From NCBI GenBank assembly GCA_036320915.1, contig JAXBDG010000005.1:1178001-1242000 (forward strand): 64,000 bases of DNA, in the 5' to 3' direction. The notes beneath the pieces are model-generated. The model was not told the DNA's origin, searched no databases, and saw only the letters and a list, made by a program, of their open reading frames with translations. The stretch is from Linnemannia elongata (lineage: Eukaryota > Mortierellomycota > Mortierellomycetes > Mortierellales > Mortierellaceae). Shown in pieces: positions 30,915 through 42,809 of the stretch. Every line of letters begins with the position of its first letter. Position 1 is the stretch's first letter. Position numbers and translations under genes: made by a program.

Positions 30915-32472
30915 ATGCCATCTCCAAGTCCGGTAACGACATTGCGCCGAAGAGGTGGCTCGCCATCTAGAGACACTCCTACAAATGACCTGACCTCCAA
31001 AAAGGAACAACAACCACCTCTCAAGACCTTGCGGACAGCTGCTGACCTTATGGCAGACCACCCAGCCATCAAGCCCGTTATCCCTGCCTCTCAAGAAACA
31101 CCATTCTCATCTTCAACACAAGCAACCGGAGAAACCTCAGGAACATCATTCACAAGAACAACCACAACGACCACAACAGCCTCATCCCCTTCAATCGCCA
31201 GCAGGATCCTCCACATCCTCTTGAAACCCTTCTACTTTCTCCTCTTTGCACTCCTCCACCTCGGCCATGAGCTCGTCATCAGCACCCGGACCATGAAGAC
31301 CCTCCTCCAGGTCTTCTTCCTCCCTCACCTTTTCCCCGTTGCTCCCGAGTTGGTCCGAATTGTCAGGAAGGATCTTGGAGAGGATCTGGTCAAGAAACCG
31401 AAGCATTTGGCGGTGATTACTGAAAAGTCTGGGATTACGTTGACGGGCGAGGTGGATGAGACGGAGGAAGATGAGTGGCATGCCAAGGTTGCTCAGTTGG
31501 CACAGTGGTCGAGCGCTGTGGGGATCAAGACCTTGTCCATCATGCGGAATGCTCGTAAGTGTCTTTTTTGTTTTTGTCTCTTTTCGGTGTTCCTTTTGGT
31601 GAGAGTTGCTGGTATTTGTTTGTGGTCGGGGGTAGGCTCTGGTGGTCGGGGGTAGGCTCTGGTGGTTCGGGTGGGATCGCTAAGTGGTAACTTTTGTATG
31701 TGTTCCAACAAGAAGAGTTACAGCGACGTGGAAGTGAACGGTTGGAGGATCGAAGAGTAGGACGTGAATGAAGTTGGGGCTCTCTTCTCCTCCGCACATG
31801 CAGAAGATATAATTTAGGGTTGTGTTATGTCCGCCATTTTTTTCATATGATTCGGAGACCAAAACCCCTCTTTCGTTTCTCGCATCGCATGCTAACCGAG
31901 CCATTTTTATCCCCATGTCTCTCATAGCATTACACCCAGAAGACTTGGAGGCACTTCAGGACAGGATCGACCACACAATGAAGGATTTCTACAAGGAAGA
32001 AAAACGAATCCCTATCGCCTTGGTCAGGACCCTTCGCCCCGTCGAAGAAAGCCTAAGCCTCGTCTTTCAACAAAGCAACGGCAACAACGACAACCAGCCG
32101 ACTATCCTGCGGGACCTTCGACTCCACGGTGGACGCGCATTCGATCTGGACATTGTGATCCTCTCCCCAGAGGACGGCCACGACCGTCTTGCCGGGAACG
32201 TTCGTCTTCTTGGAAAAGCTGCCTTGCATCAACAGGTCTCGAGTGACCAGATCACGACCAAGTTTTTGGATACCCAGTTGTCGGCGGACTTGTCAGAGCC
32301 AGAACTGTTGATTATTTTGAAGGATGATTTGGATCTGAGTAGTTATCCTCCCTGGCATATCCGTCTGACGGAGATTTATCATCATCCCGACCAGGCTGTC
32401 ATTCCTGTCTATACCATGTTCCTTCAGGCACTCCATCGTTATGCCAAATGCGAACAGCGCTTCGGAAAGTAA
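30915..32472 (+). CDS. NUS1: NUS1 (NgBR) subunit of dehydrodolichyl diphosphate synthase
   Basis: Non-catalytic but required subunit of ER cis-prenyltransferase, which makes the dolichol precursor for protein glycosylation; 394 aa. Two exons, 30915-31554 and 31928-32472. The first about 95 residues are disordered and Ser/Thr-rich (a run of seven Thr). One membrane helix lies at about 98-122 (ILHILLKPFYFLLFALLHLG). The C-terminal half carries the cis-prenyltransferase-like fold with YPPWHIRLTEIYHH (about 357-370) and ends in CEQRFGK, which contains the R-x-G motif that NUS1/NgBR contributes to the active site of its catalytic partner. It converges with the aldo/keto reductase-like gene with 88 bp between stop codons. 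Confidence 0.9.
31624..31663 (+). repeat. 20-bp tandem duplication in the NUS1 intron
   Basis: The unit GGTCGGGGGTAGGCTCTGGT occurs twice in direct tandem, with a degenerate start of a third copy. It lies wholly inside the intron. Confidence 0.9.
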
Positions 32473-32560
32473 TACCCAAAGCATTCATCGAATAAAAAAA
32501 AATCCATCTTTGCGAAAACACATGAATGTAGCGGATAATTATTTATGACGATATTCAATC

Positions 32561-34981
32561 TTACTCGGACGTAGTGTTCAGGAGAAGAGGGCATTGTTCA
32601 ATTAGTCCAAGATCGCGCTTCGTCAATCGTCGACTGGCCTCTGCAGCCGCAACAGCATCATGGACATAATCCGGTGTTCGCATCCCCACAAGTGTGCACC
32701 CAACATTCTCGTGCGCGATACAGTACTGGATCGATTTTGTCGAGAGAGGGGACCCAATGTCGTCGACCTTGTTTTCGCCGACATCTGACACAAACTCGCG
32801 GCAGATCAGTCCCAGGACCAGGTTAAGCTCGTCGTTCCGCTTGTCCGAGTCCAGTTGACAGAACAATCCAATGTCCTTTGTCAACGATTGTGCTTCCTAT
32901 GGTACACATTAATCAACAACTATTACGTATCAGCCTCTTCGTTGCCACCAAAACCAATTATTCCTTTGCTGTTATGAAGAGCGCCCATTCTTACCCGGCG
33001 GTATCGATGGATCCAAGTAAGAATGGCATCTTTGTCTTCCAGATCCGGTTGGTCTCGGGTACTATCTTCGAGGATCTTCAAGTCCCGGTCGATCGCTGGA
33101 AGGACTTCGCGCTCCAAAAAGTGTTTTGCGGCAAAGTAATTGGAAGACAGACGTGAGAGGTTCTCAGACAGGACCTAAATTTGTAACCATGGTAGAGTTA
33201 CAACGACAGAAGGCAGTCAGCTTTTGAAACACAGCCTCGAAGAACTTCATTGGTTCAAAGAAGAGTGAAAGCTTACCTCGCTCCAGACAAACTTCATGGC
33301 GAGAGACTCCTCTTCGACTACAAAGTAGAGCAGAAAATGCAATGTTTTTAGTGAGTATAAACATAGTCCATTGGTAGTTGAACTTTCAGATAGAAAGGCG
33401 AACACTCACTCATATCCTTGATGTCCAGCTCCATATTAGCAAGAGATGAGAAGCCCAAGTCCAACGTTTCCAGCAACTTGACCGAATTCTCTATTCACAC
33501 CAAAGAATCAGGGCACTACATTAGTATTCAGCTCAACGATCCTTGTAATACATTCGTCAAAGCGCACATGTATCATCCCAGATTGACATACCTTGACGGT
33601 TGTGCTGGCCCTTGTTTTCCAATGTAACAATTTGTCCCGCAGCGATCGCGTTCAAAGGCCGGTTCGTAAAGACGAAAATATTGTTTTCCTACCAGAGAAG
33701 CCCATGAGTTCAGATTAGTTTCTCTATTTCGCAATTTCACAGCTTGCTCTTCACATTTTGCAAACACGCTGCTATCATCCGTTAAACTCGTACCTTGGCT
33801 TCGGCGGCGAGCGACTTTGTCGACTCGGTATTAGTGATAAGATCGCGCTCAAACAAGTTAAACGGCGCCTGAACAGCCACAAAATTCTCCAACTTCCACC
33901 CAAAATCCTGCCTCGTCTTCAAAATCGTCTTCAACGACAAATGATCCTCCGTCGTCGGGATATGCAACGCATTCGAACAGATCCCGTATCCGCCAATCCG
34001 TCCAGCCTCAACCTCCGTATCCAAGTAGGCAAACGCCTCTGCGATCTCCTTGTACAATCTCGATTTGCTAAACCCTCCGGGCAACATCCGGTCACCCAAC
34101 ATGCGCTCGGGGTTGTTGAGCATGAAAATGTCAAGTTTTTCCAGTTTTAGTCGATCCAGGGATTGGGAGATCTGGGCTTTGAGATAGTTTGGGTGGATGG
34201 AATGGTAGGATGTCGAGGAGATGGCGGCATAGGAGGGGACGTTTTCAAGATCCTGCGAGGGGAACTCTGTTGTCGGAGGCAAGATGAATCCTGCCTTGGA
34301 CACCACTACCACTTGCTATTTCGAATCCAGAATTGAACAGGGTTATTATTTGGCTTCATATAGGATTAACACCTCAGAGTTCTTGCGCTGACTAGCGACC
34401 TCTTCCATACCTCGCGCTTGATCGCGTCCTGCTTGAACAGATCACCCAGCGTCTCGCCAATGAACTTTTCGGAAGCACCTACAACATCCAGTAACAGTAT
34501 TGCAGTCAGTATCATGGCAAAAACACCTTCCATTCAAACACCTTTTCTTGACTGATATATCGGCAAAGGCATTGCATTTACCATGTCCAAAGTGCGAGCT
34601 GGTATCGATGACATTAACACCAGCCTGAACAGCCTTGATAAGGGCCGCCTTATGCGCCGACTGTGAAGAATTGACGCGATAGGCGCCAAAACCCAGTTTC
34701 GAGAGCACAAGTCCTCGCTTTGGAAGGGTTGCCGTGGGCAATGCAGGATGCCTCGACATGAAGGCAGCTGTTGCATCAGCTGTTGCAGCTGTTGTTGCTC
34801 CATGGGCAGATCGACTGGTTTGGATCCCGACGCGAACGGCGTTAGCGAATCCTGTTCCTGCTCCTGTTACTCCATGTCTCCAGAGTGACAACGACGCCTG
34901 GCGGAAGGCAACTGATGAGAGCGTCCTGCTCAATGGCCCCTGATAGCGTGGTGTGGTGTGGACGGAGAACGACGAGAGCAT
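32561..34981 (-). CDS. Aldo/keto reductase-like protein with altered catalytic residues
   Basis: Protein of 574 aa in eight exons (minus strand): 34981-34582, 34478-34411, 34315-33794, 33688-33592, 33490-33410, 33317-33277, 33174-32995 and 32896-32561. The first about 85 residues are Ser/Ala/Arg-rich with little acid and could be a mitochondrial presequence. An aldo/keto reductase-type barrel follows (LVLSKLGFGAYRVN, then GVNVIDTSSHFGHGASEKFI, then VVVVSKAGF). D126 and K163 of the catalytic tetrad are present. The Tyr of the usual DTxxxYG motif is Phe131, and the His of the usual LLHNPE or LIHWP motif is Asn223 (FMLNNPE). The protein is much longer than a standard 320-aa reductase, and its C-terminal 200 residues have no domain I recognise. 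Possible roles are a pseudoenzyme, a binding protein or an enzyme with different chemistry. Short exons 5 and 6 make the model less certain there. Confidence 0.75.
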
Positions 34982-35288
34982 TATTGGGACAAAGGGTGAG
35001 GAACACAAGTTCTCAATGTATCATCATCCTTATCACAAATTTCAGGAAATGGTGACTGTTGACAAGGAAACGCCACCATTTCTCCCACGAAAAAGATACA
35101 CGCGTATCATTCACCGGGTTGGATGTAATGGTTTTCATTATTGAGATGGCTTTATTGGGTGGAGTGAAGGCACAAAGTGTATGGTGTTGGTCGTGCTACA
35201 AGAATTTACAGGGTAAGGGAAAGAAAGAAAGAATAAAAAAGACAAGCAAAAAAAGAAAGATGGATGCAAGAATAGACTAAAGGATGAT
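34982..35288. other. Intergenic region between two minus-strand genes
   Basis: About 300 bp holding the promoter of the aldo/keto reductase-like gene and the 3' end of PDB1. No further element is recognised. Confidence 0.5.
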
Positions 35289-37599
35289 TTAAGCACCAAT
35301 CTTCTTGTTGAGGGTGCGCTTCACGACGCGGGCAATGACCTCGGTGTCGGGGAAGGCAAAGGCCTCGAGGTTCTGGGCATATGGGGTGGGGACATCAGCA
35401 CCAGTAACACGGACAACTGGGGCATCCAAGTGGTCAAAGGCCTCAGACTCCATGATCTGGGCGCAGATCTCAGATCCAACTCCGTACTGGGGCCAGCCTC
35501 CCTCAACAGTGACAAGGCGGTTGGTCTTCTTAACGGACTTGATGATGGTCTCGGTATCCAAGGGGCGGATCGAGCGCAAGTTAATGACCTCAGCGCTGCA
35601 GATACCCTCCTTCTCCAAGAGCTGGGCTGCCTCCAAAGCGAATCCGACAGAGCGGGAGTGGGCAACAATGGTGACATCGGTACCTTCCTTCTCAATCTTG
35701 GCCTTGCCGATCTCGAGAACAAAGTCCTTGGACAAAGCAGCCTCAGACATGGGGAACGAGATACCATACATGAGCTCGTTCTCGAGGACAACAACGGGGT
35801 TGGGATCACGGATAGCAGCCTAATGCAGTCATTATATCACCAAAAAATCGGGTTAGTTTAAAATTCCATCGTTACATCTTTTCCTTGTCAACGTGAAGTC
35901 ATACACGATAATAGCAAGTAGTAACAGAAAGTGCATACCTTCAACAAACCCTTAGCATCCTCAGAGTTCCAGGGGGAGACGACCTTGAGACCGGGGACGG
36001 AACCGTACCAGGCAGCGAAGCACTGGGAGTGCTGGGCAGCAACACCAGCAGCGGCACCGTTGGGGCCACGGAAGGTGATGGGGCAGTCGACGTTACCGCC
36101 GGACATGTAGTGGGTCTTGGCGGCAGAGTTGACAATCTGGTCAATAGCCTGCATGGCAAAGTTCCAGGTCATAAACTCGCAGACGGGCTTCAATCCAGCA
36201 AAAGCAGATCCGACAGCGAGACCACAGAATCCAGACTCGGTAATGGGGGTATCAATGACACGCTTGGGGCCAAACTTGTCCAAAAGACCCTTAGAGACCT
36301 ATTTTTCGATCGGAATCGACAGACAAGAACGCGTGGTTAGCATCAGGGTATCTCTATGTTGTTTTGTCGAGTAGGTGCACCTTTCTGTTTGTTTTCTCGC
36401 TTATCGCGTGAATGCGGAAGGATGTTGATCGAGGCGATGCTCCGCCCTTCCTTATGGCCAATGAGTATACGGGGTGGGAACGCGCGAGTTTCCCTTTTTC
36501 ACGTCAATATTTTGATCCTCATCCAGATCTTATCCTGGTGAGAGACTTTCGGTCGGGTCCTTTGTCCGCATTGCACTGTGATATTTTTACAAGTTGCCCT
36601 GGCTTGAGAGAATAGTTACCTTGTAAGCTCCGTTGTACTGACCAACCTCCTCACCCAAGAGGTAAACCTTCTCGTCGGCGGTCATCTCTTCCTCCAAAGC
36701 AGAGTTCAAGGCATCACGGACAGTCATCTAGAATGCAAGTTGAATACAGGCACGAGAAGGTAAAAAGAATCAGGTCAGTGTTAATCGTTTCGACAATGCG
36801 AATCGCCCGCCCTACATCGACAACTCCACGGCCATCGCCGATACCACCCACAATTGACAGGTTCTTTTCTCTCGCTTTGCCGGCATCCACCGTGGGAGTT
36901 ATTGAATCTTCTGGGGACGAGCGGGCGATTTGTTGCGTTTTCTATTTTTTTCGATCTGTCGAATATCCGATATCAACACAAATAATTGAGAGCAAAACCA
37001 ACAAACGAAACGCCAAATATCTTCATCACGCACTTCCAAAAAAAAAAAAACGTCAATGAGATAAAAGGCTGATCCATGTTGCCCTCGAGGTCGACTGCCG
37101 CCTTCTTCTTGGTCATAACCATTTGTCGCCCCCCATAGAGGCATTGATATTGTTCCTGTTGCCCTTATCCACGTCCTAGTCTGTCAAAGAGATCCGCTGT
37201 AATTTGTTGGGTTTACTATTTTTTTTTTTTTTTTTTTTTTTTTGTTGTTGTTGTTGTCTGCGTCTCAAAATATTGTTGGGTGGACGGACACTCAACGATA
37301 AGGTCCATTGCTGAAGCGAAATAATAAAAAAAAAGTGATCTCCTGCAATCCCAATCGTGAACACTGAGAAGAGGGATTCATAAAGTGTCCCGAGATTATT
37401 TTTTTTGTTTTGTTTTGGTGTGGTAGCGTGTTCTGGTTTTGAAGGAAGGCCGGTGTTGGTGATTTACCTCGACGCCTCCCTTGCTGTTGTAGGAGCGCTT
37501 GGCGAGAAGGGCATTGGCCAGGACGGGGTTGGAGCGGGCGAGTGCCTGACGGACAGAGGGGATGGAGACGGTGACAGCCTTCTTAAGCATGGAGGACAT
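35289..37599 (-). CDS. PDB1: Pyruvate dehydrogenase E1 component subunit beta
   Basis: Beta subunit of the thiamine-diphosphate-dependent E1 enzyme of the mitochondrial pyruvate dehydrogenase complex (pyruvate to acetyl-CoA), 376 aa. Exons (minus strand): 37599-37468, 36727-36620, 36298-35939 and 35819-35289. The N-terminal about 38 residues ([20 protein letters not shown], then [11 protein letters not shown]) form a mitochondrial presequence. The core reads [15 protein letters not shown], then [42 protein letters not shown], and [19 protein letters not shown], all E1-beta hallmarks, ending in a transketolase C-domain ([17 protein letters not shown]). Length matches yeast and human. Intron 1 is long for this window (740 bp) and contains a 25-base T run at 37219-37243. 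Confidence in the function is very high. Confidence 0.97.
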
Positions 37600-38080
37600 G
37601 GTGAAGTGTGTGTGTGTGTGTGGGGAGGGAAGAGTGGGGATAGAGACAAAGAAGAGGAGAAAAGAGAAGAGAAAAAAAGTAGAGGGGGGGGGGAGGAAGG
37701 AGGGACGAAAAATAAAAACGAACACCGCCAGACCAAAACACAACAACAAAAACAAACAGCAGCAAACGTGTGTGTGCAGATACAGCACTACCCGCCATAT
37801 CAAGTTTCAAGTCCCTATCCGTTCTCTCATCAGCGGAGTTGGCGGGTTATCGTGCTGCCCATCTTGCCCAGTCCTCTGTCCGTTCTCTCTCAACATACAG
37901 CAACAAGGTTGCCCTTCTTTTTTTACGTTTATCTCTCGCTGTCTTCTCCACAACCATAACATGGCTCACCACCACCCAATTCAAATAAAACGGTCAGCGC
38001 AGACGGCAAAGAGCCGGGCACACAACGAACCCACAACATAAATACAACTCTTCTTCGGAACAACGAGGAGTACATCGCAT

Positions 38081-38123
<43 letters not shown>

Positions 38124-39476
38124 ATCCCCACCATTTGCACTTTGCTAATGTTTACCCGTTTGCTTCTGCACCTGCACCTGCAACAACAGCAACAACGAAA
38201 TGTGTACCGGATCAGAGAGTATGTACGTCCGTGATAATTATGATGTTATTTGTCTTGATAACCATGCACACCAAGAAATGAAAGGGAGATGTTTGTTCAA
38301 GCCATAGACTGGCACTACTGAAGATGAGTTTCACACCACCCTCTCTCTTCTCACTCTCAACGCTTCCTTACAAAGTTTCGGATGCTGTTACCCTCTTGCC
38401 CTGAACTTGTGTTAAGCGGGAATCCCCGCTTGTGCGTCCCTCTTTCTCCTCAAGTGGACACGATCTTGCCCGCGCAAGAACAAGACCACGGCCACGGATG
38501 CCCTTAATAAAATCAGGTGACACTTTTCAACTCTGCTTCTTTGCAGCTTCTCGTGTTTTTTTGCCGATCAGTCCTGGCAGTCGACATATCCGATTCCAAC
38601 CCCTCGTTAGAAATTCGTCTTCCTTTGAACTTCGATCGCGCACTGCCTTGGAAGTGAGCAAGTAAGGACTCTTCTCGTTACCATTTACATCCACACCACC
38701 AATCCAGATCACGGAGATCTGCTACTCACAAAAATCAATACACACTCTGGTCGAGCAAAGGCTGGATCAGGTGAATAATAGTATAGAGACATAGGTCGAT
38801 TGTTGCGAATGCAACAAAGGTGAAGCAGCAAAAGAGGTAGGATCGATGGCGCCAAAAGGTGGTCGATTGCTCAATTGCTTGTTACCTTGACTAACAAAGT
38901 AGACCACGTTATCCAGAGGCATTAACAACCGCTTTTGGTATGCATCGGTTTTAGGGTGGAACTTTTAGACTATCGATCGCATTCTTTCCCATCCAAGATG
39001 TCCTACCACATTGCTATCCTTCCCTTCCCATCTTGTGCCGCCATGTCTTGGCAAGTGCCTTTTAATGAGGAGGGAAAGAAGGTTTAAAAATCGAAGAGTT
39101 CCTGTGAATCTTGGCAAACAAAAAGGCACGCCCACTCGTCCATCTTCCCTTCTGTCTTCTTAAAGGGAATATCCAATTGGGCTCTATTGTTGTAAAGCAC
39201 AAATAAAAAGACAACGATAGCCCCTCTTATTGTCAAATACTCTTCACACAGCGAACAGCTTCTTATACTTCTCCGCTCTTGTATACATATCTTCACACTA
39301 CACACACCTTTGTATAAAAATATTCGGCTTTCTGTCCACGCTACGCGCACAACACCTCTCCCACGCTTCATCCTCTTGTTTTATTCACTTCCTTCGAAAC
39401 TTCGCCTCCGCTTCTCTCCTCCCCGCTCATCTATCGTCACTTCGTCACACACTATTCGTTTCACCTTCACATAGCC
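37600..39476. promoter_or_regulatory. Divergent intergenic region, PDB1 (-) and transporter A (+)
   Basis: About 1.9 kb without a supported gene, between two start codons that point away from each other. It contains a CA microsatellite at 38083-38119, short CA/GT tracts near 37612-37621 and a CT-rich leader just before 39477. No defined binding site was recognised. Confidence 0.5.
38083..38119. repeat. (CA)n microsatellite
   Basis: About 18 uninterrupted CA units followed by TACACA, in the divergent PDB1/transporter region. Confidence 0.95.
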
Positions 39477-41713
39477 ATGACGCAAAGTCAATCGTATACC
39501 GACAATGAGGAAAGGCAACCACTACTCACAACAAATGCTCAACCGGCAATGGGGAATAATATCGAGTTCGATCAACAGGTCCCAACGACATTATTCACAA
39601 CAAACGACCAGCACGACGACGACGGTGATACCGAGGCAAGATGGTTTGCAGAGCTCCAGCAGAAACCGTGGTATAATCGCCCTAGTCCTTACTGGCTGAT
39701 GCCATGGCTGGTTGTTGTAGGCATCATGTTGAGTATCAGCAGTAATTCTATCGAGCAGCTAAAGATAAAAACCGTGTGCGCTCAGCTGCTTGGACTTGAA
39801 GATGGCGGTGCAATCCCTGGGAACTTTACATCGGCGATTGGAGATGTGCGAGCATTCGACTCCGTCGATCCGTGTAGATCAAAAAAGGTCCTCGGTTTTG
39901 TGGGTCAGTTGGACGGGAATATCGGAGCCGTTAATGGCATCTTTAGTGAGTGTCAATGTCGAGAGGCCTCTGTTCAGCTGCAATGGCATGCTATGCTTGC
40001 ACTGCATTCACTTTACTAATACGACACTTTACTCTTTTACTTTGCTCTCCTTTAGCCTTGTTGACACTCGCTAAATGGACGTCTCTGAGTGATGTGCTCG
40101 GCAGAAAGTTTCTGCTACATATCGGTATGTTTGGTATTACCGTGTCATTCCTGCTCAACTGGTTTGCTGCCAGCCGGTTCAACTTCTTTGGGTACCACAT
40201 CTACTATGTCGAAGCTGTCCTCCTCGGCCTGATTCCTGTTGGAGCGCTTCTCAACCCGGCTGTGTTTTCTTACACTGGTAAGGCATCTGCTTCGTCTAAA
40301 CATGACATAGGCCTAATCTGGTGACAAAAGTCTGACAGCTCATCCTCACTCTCTCGCCCCCTATCCCATAATAGTCGATTGCACCACAGGCAACAACAGA
40401 AGCCGAACGATCGGATACTTGAGCACCAGTTTCGCCCTCGGTAACATCGTCGGGTCTGCCATGGGTGGCGCCATTAACAAAGCCACAGGAGATCTGACGG
40501 TGGTTGTGAAGATCTCGCTGGTTTGCACTGCCCTTTTGGCCATTTACTTGTCCGCCTTGCCCGAGTCTCTCAAAACAAAGCCAGCCTCGTTGACCCAATG
40601 GATGGCCAGCCAGGCTGGAGGAGATCACCAAACCAGCCGAGCTACTATCCCCACTCAAGCAAAGGAAGCAACCGTTTTTGTACAGACCCTCAAGCGGGTC
40701 TTTTACCTGGCCAAGGCGAACCTCTCAACCATATTTGACCCATTATTGCTCTTTGTTCCTGGACATGTCCCCAAGTCGGAGAAAATGGCCACGCGTTATA
40801 CTCCTGCTTTGATCGTGCTCGCCAATTTTTTCTTGCTCATTGGTGTTGCTGGTAAGATACATATTGTTGATAGCGAAGCCAACGCATGAGTCTTATTTGA
40901 AAGACGCTGGAGCTGACAGTTTATCTTTTTCTCCCTGTTTATTCAATTCATTTCAGGTGCGGCCAAACTCTTCATCCCAATGACGACCCTGGTCTTTAAG
41001 TGGCGTGCCCAGGAGGACGATTTCTACTCGTCCTTCAAGTCCTCGTGCGACTTTATTACATATCTTGCGATCTTTCCTGCTTTGCAAGTACTGTACAAGC
41101 GAGTTGTTTCAAGTTTTCAAAAGCGCGACGACGAGGAAGCTGCGGTGCGGCCATTGATGCAGGATTCGGACGAAGCACAGGAATCTTCGCCCAAGAGTAC
41201 CGAAATTGACCTCAGCAGTATGGGGGCCATAAAAATGGATCTTGTCTTTGTGGTTGGCGGGCTGGCTTTGCTGGTCTTTGCCCACCTTCTTGTTCCTCTC
41301 ATTGCCACTGAGTTTGTTCTTTATTTCTGTAAGTAACATCGTTGTTTCCAAACGCCAGTAACAGTAATACTCCAGCTGTCGCATTGAAGAATGAGACACC
41401 CAAGTTAACATTCATTCGCGTTTGCTTTCTCTCGTTTCTAGCGCGAGCATTGTCGTCGCTGGGTCAGACTGCAGGTGTCGCAAGCATCTCATTGGTTTCG
41501 TCCGTCATGCCTACTCATACGACTGGTGCAGTTATCGGCGCCTTGAGTGTTGCGGACTCCTTGGGTAACATCATTGCTGTCTTCTCATACGGACGGTTGT
41601 TCAAAAACACTGTGGATACTTCGCCCATGTTTTACTACTATGTCTCGGCAGGTCTTTGCGCGCTAGGCCTGGCATTTGCAACAGTCAACTGGTGGATGTA
41701 CCGTCGGAAATAA
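39477..41713 (+). CDS. Major facilitator superfamily transporter, tandem copy A
   Basis: Twelve-helix-type MFS transporter of 603 aa, DHA1/TetA-like by its motif A. Exons: 39477-39945, 40056-40277, 40375-40851, 40957-41328 and 41442-41713. The cytosolic N-terminus carries an acidic dileucine signal (NEERQPLL) and the array-wide block WFAELQQKPWYNRPSPYW before helix 1. Motif A between helices 2 and 3 is SLSDVLGRK. Further shared blocks are FDPLLLFVPGHVPKS, GAIKMDLVF and SPMFYYYVSAGL near the end; it ends in YRRK. A long polar loop sits between helices 6 and 7. Its substrate is not predictable from sequence. It is the first of five paralogues and is separated from copy B by an inserted transposon. 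The dileucine motif suggests sorting to the vacuole or endosome, which is inference. Confidence 0.88.
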
Positions 41714-42020
41714 ATTTGACCTCGCAATATGATTCTCCTCCTATGCGGATGTATGCCTTGTTGAATGGTGTACAAAGTAGTGAGAAGTCTAAAAAAATGA
41801 TACCGGGTCACAAACTGTTGTAATCAAACGATACATTTTTTTCTTGGTCAACCATTTTTAGGAAGGAGAGAGAGAGGGATGGAAGAAGGGAGGGAGAGGT
41901 ATGAAAAATAAGAAGGCATTCCATGAGAATGTAAGCCAAGCTGTTTATTATTTGTTGGAAAGAAAGGGAAAGCGTGCAAGAAGGCACATAATGTGCAGGA
42001 GACGGGTAGGCAAGAAACTG

Positions 42021-42293
42021 TCACTTCGTTGACGCGCAAGAGAACGCAGGTGGTCTTCTCTTGCGGTTTTTCATTGGAGTTGATGAGGTGTTTTGAATGG
42101 CTGACACAGCCTCCTCCAACAGCTCGCGTATCTCATGCTCAAGAGGAGCGGCGTCTTCCCCTCGCGCATCGACCTCTGCATTGACACGCTTCGCCAACTT
42201 GAGGCAACGAAGGATGGACAGCTTGACTTTCTTTCCAAATTCGCTTTTTTTGAGTGGGCTAAAGAAAGAGTCAAAGTGAAAAAGCCAAAACAT
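42021..42293 (-). CDS. Hypothetical small open reading frame
   Basis: A 90-codon frame starting at an ATG (MFWLFHFDSFFSPLKKSEFG) and containing a charged, probably helical stretch (LKLAKRVNAEVDARGEDAAP, then EHEIRELLEEAVSAI). I do not recognise the family. It could be a small gene, a terminal exon of a longer gene, or chance. Composition is less repetitive than the leader-derived frames elsewhere, which is the only reason it is listed. Confidence 0.2.
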   Translation of the reverse strand: MFWLFHFDSFFSPLKKSEFGKKVKLSILRCLKLAKRVNAEVDARGEDAAPLEHEIRELLEEAVSAIQNTSSTPMKNRKRRPPAFSCASTK

Positions 42294-42776
42294 GTCACGA
42301 AAAGTCAAGTTGCCAGAGCTTGGCTTCAAATTTGAATGTGCCGGACCTAAAGACAGAGATCCGGCTCAGGGGAACTGAATGCTTGCATGTGGCTTAATAT
42401 TTTATCTCAAAGGGTGGTTAGATATCATGTAACAGATCAACGAAAGTAGGATTGAACATGCTATGTACTGTACAGGTGAATAAAAGGGATTCCCAGCCCC
42501 ACAATCCCAAATGAAAGCTTGGGGTACAATACCTTTGACCCAATGTTCACCCCGAACAAAGGGCCGCATAGTTGAACTGCCACATATCCACCCCGGACGT
42601 GTGCGAAGAAGCTGTGTCCTTTCAGCAATCGTGAGAAAAGGAATAAAAACGATAGTGAAGCAAAAATCGTAATGCGATAATATCTAATGTAATAAATCAC
42701 GAACTTTGGCAATTTTAGAGACAAGGACGGATGTGATGGTGAAGCGAGCGAGGAAGTGATGGAGAGGTTAGTATGT

Positions 42777-42783
42777 AGGAGGA
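42777..42783. repeat. Left target-site duplication of the MULE
   Basis: AGGAGGA lies directly outside the left inverted repeat and is matched by AGGAGGA at 47049-47055. Seven bases is slightly short for Mutator-like elements (usually 8-11), and the purine-rich context makes a chance match possible. Confidence 0.65.
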
Positions 42784-42809
42784 AGAATCTCCTTATGAAG
42801 GCCCCGATT
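42784..42809. repeat. Left terminal inverted repeat of the MULE (26 bp)
   Basis: Identical to the reverse complement of 47023-47048. Identity stops at base 27 (T against C), and the base just outside also differs, which fixes both ends of the repeat. Confidence 0.93.

Larger units (their letters stand above)
41714..42783. other. Intergenic region between transporter A and the transposon
   Basis: The stretch holds the 3' tail of transporter A and flanking DNA up to the left inverted repeat. The only candidate gene is a short minus-strand open frame listed separately. The last seven bases (42777-42783) are the left copy of the presumed target-site duplication. Confidence 0.5.
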
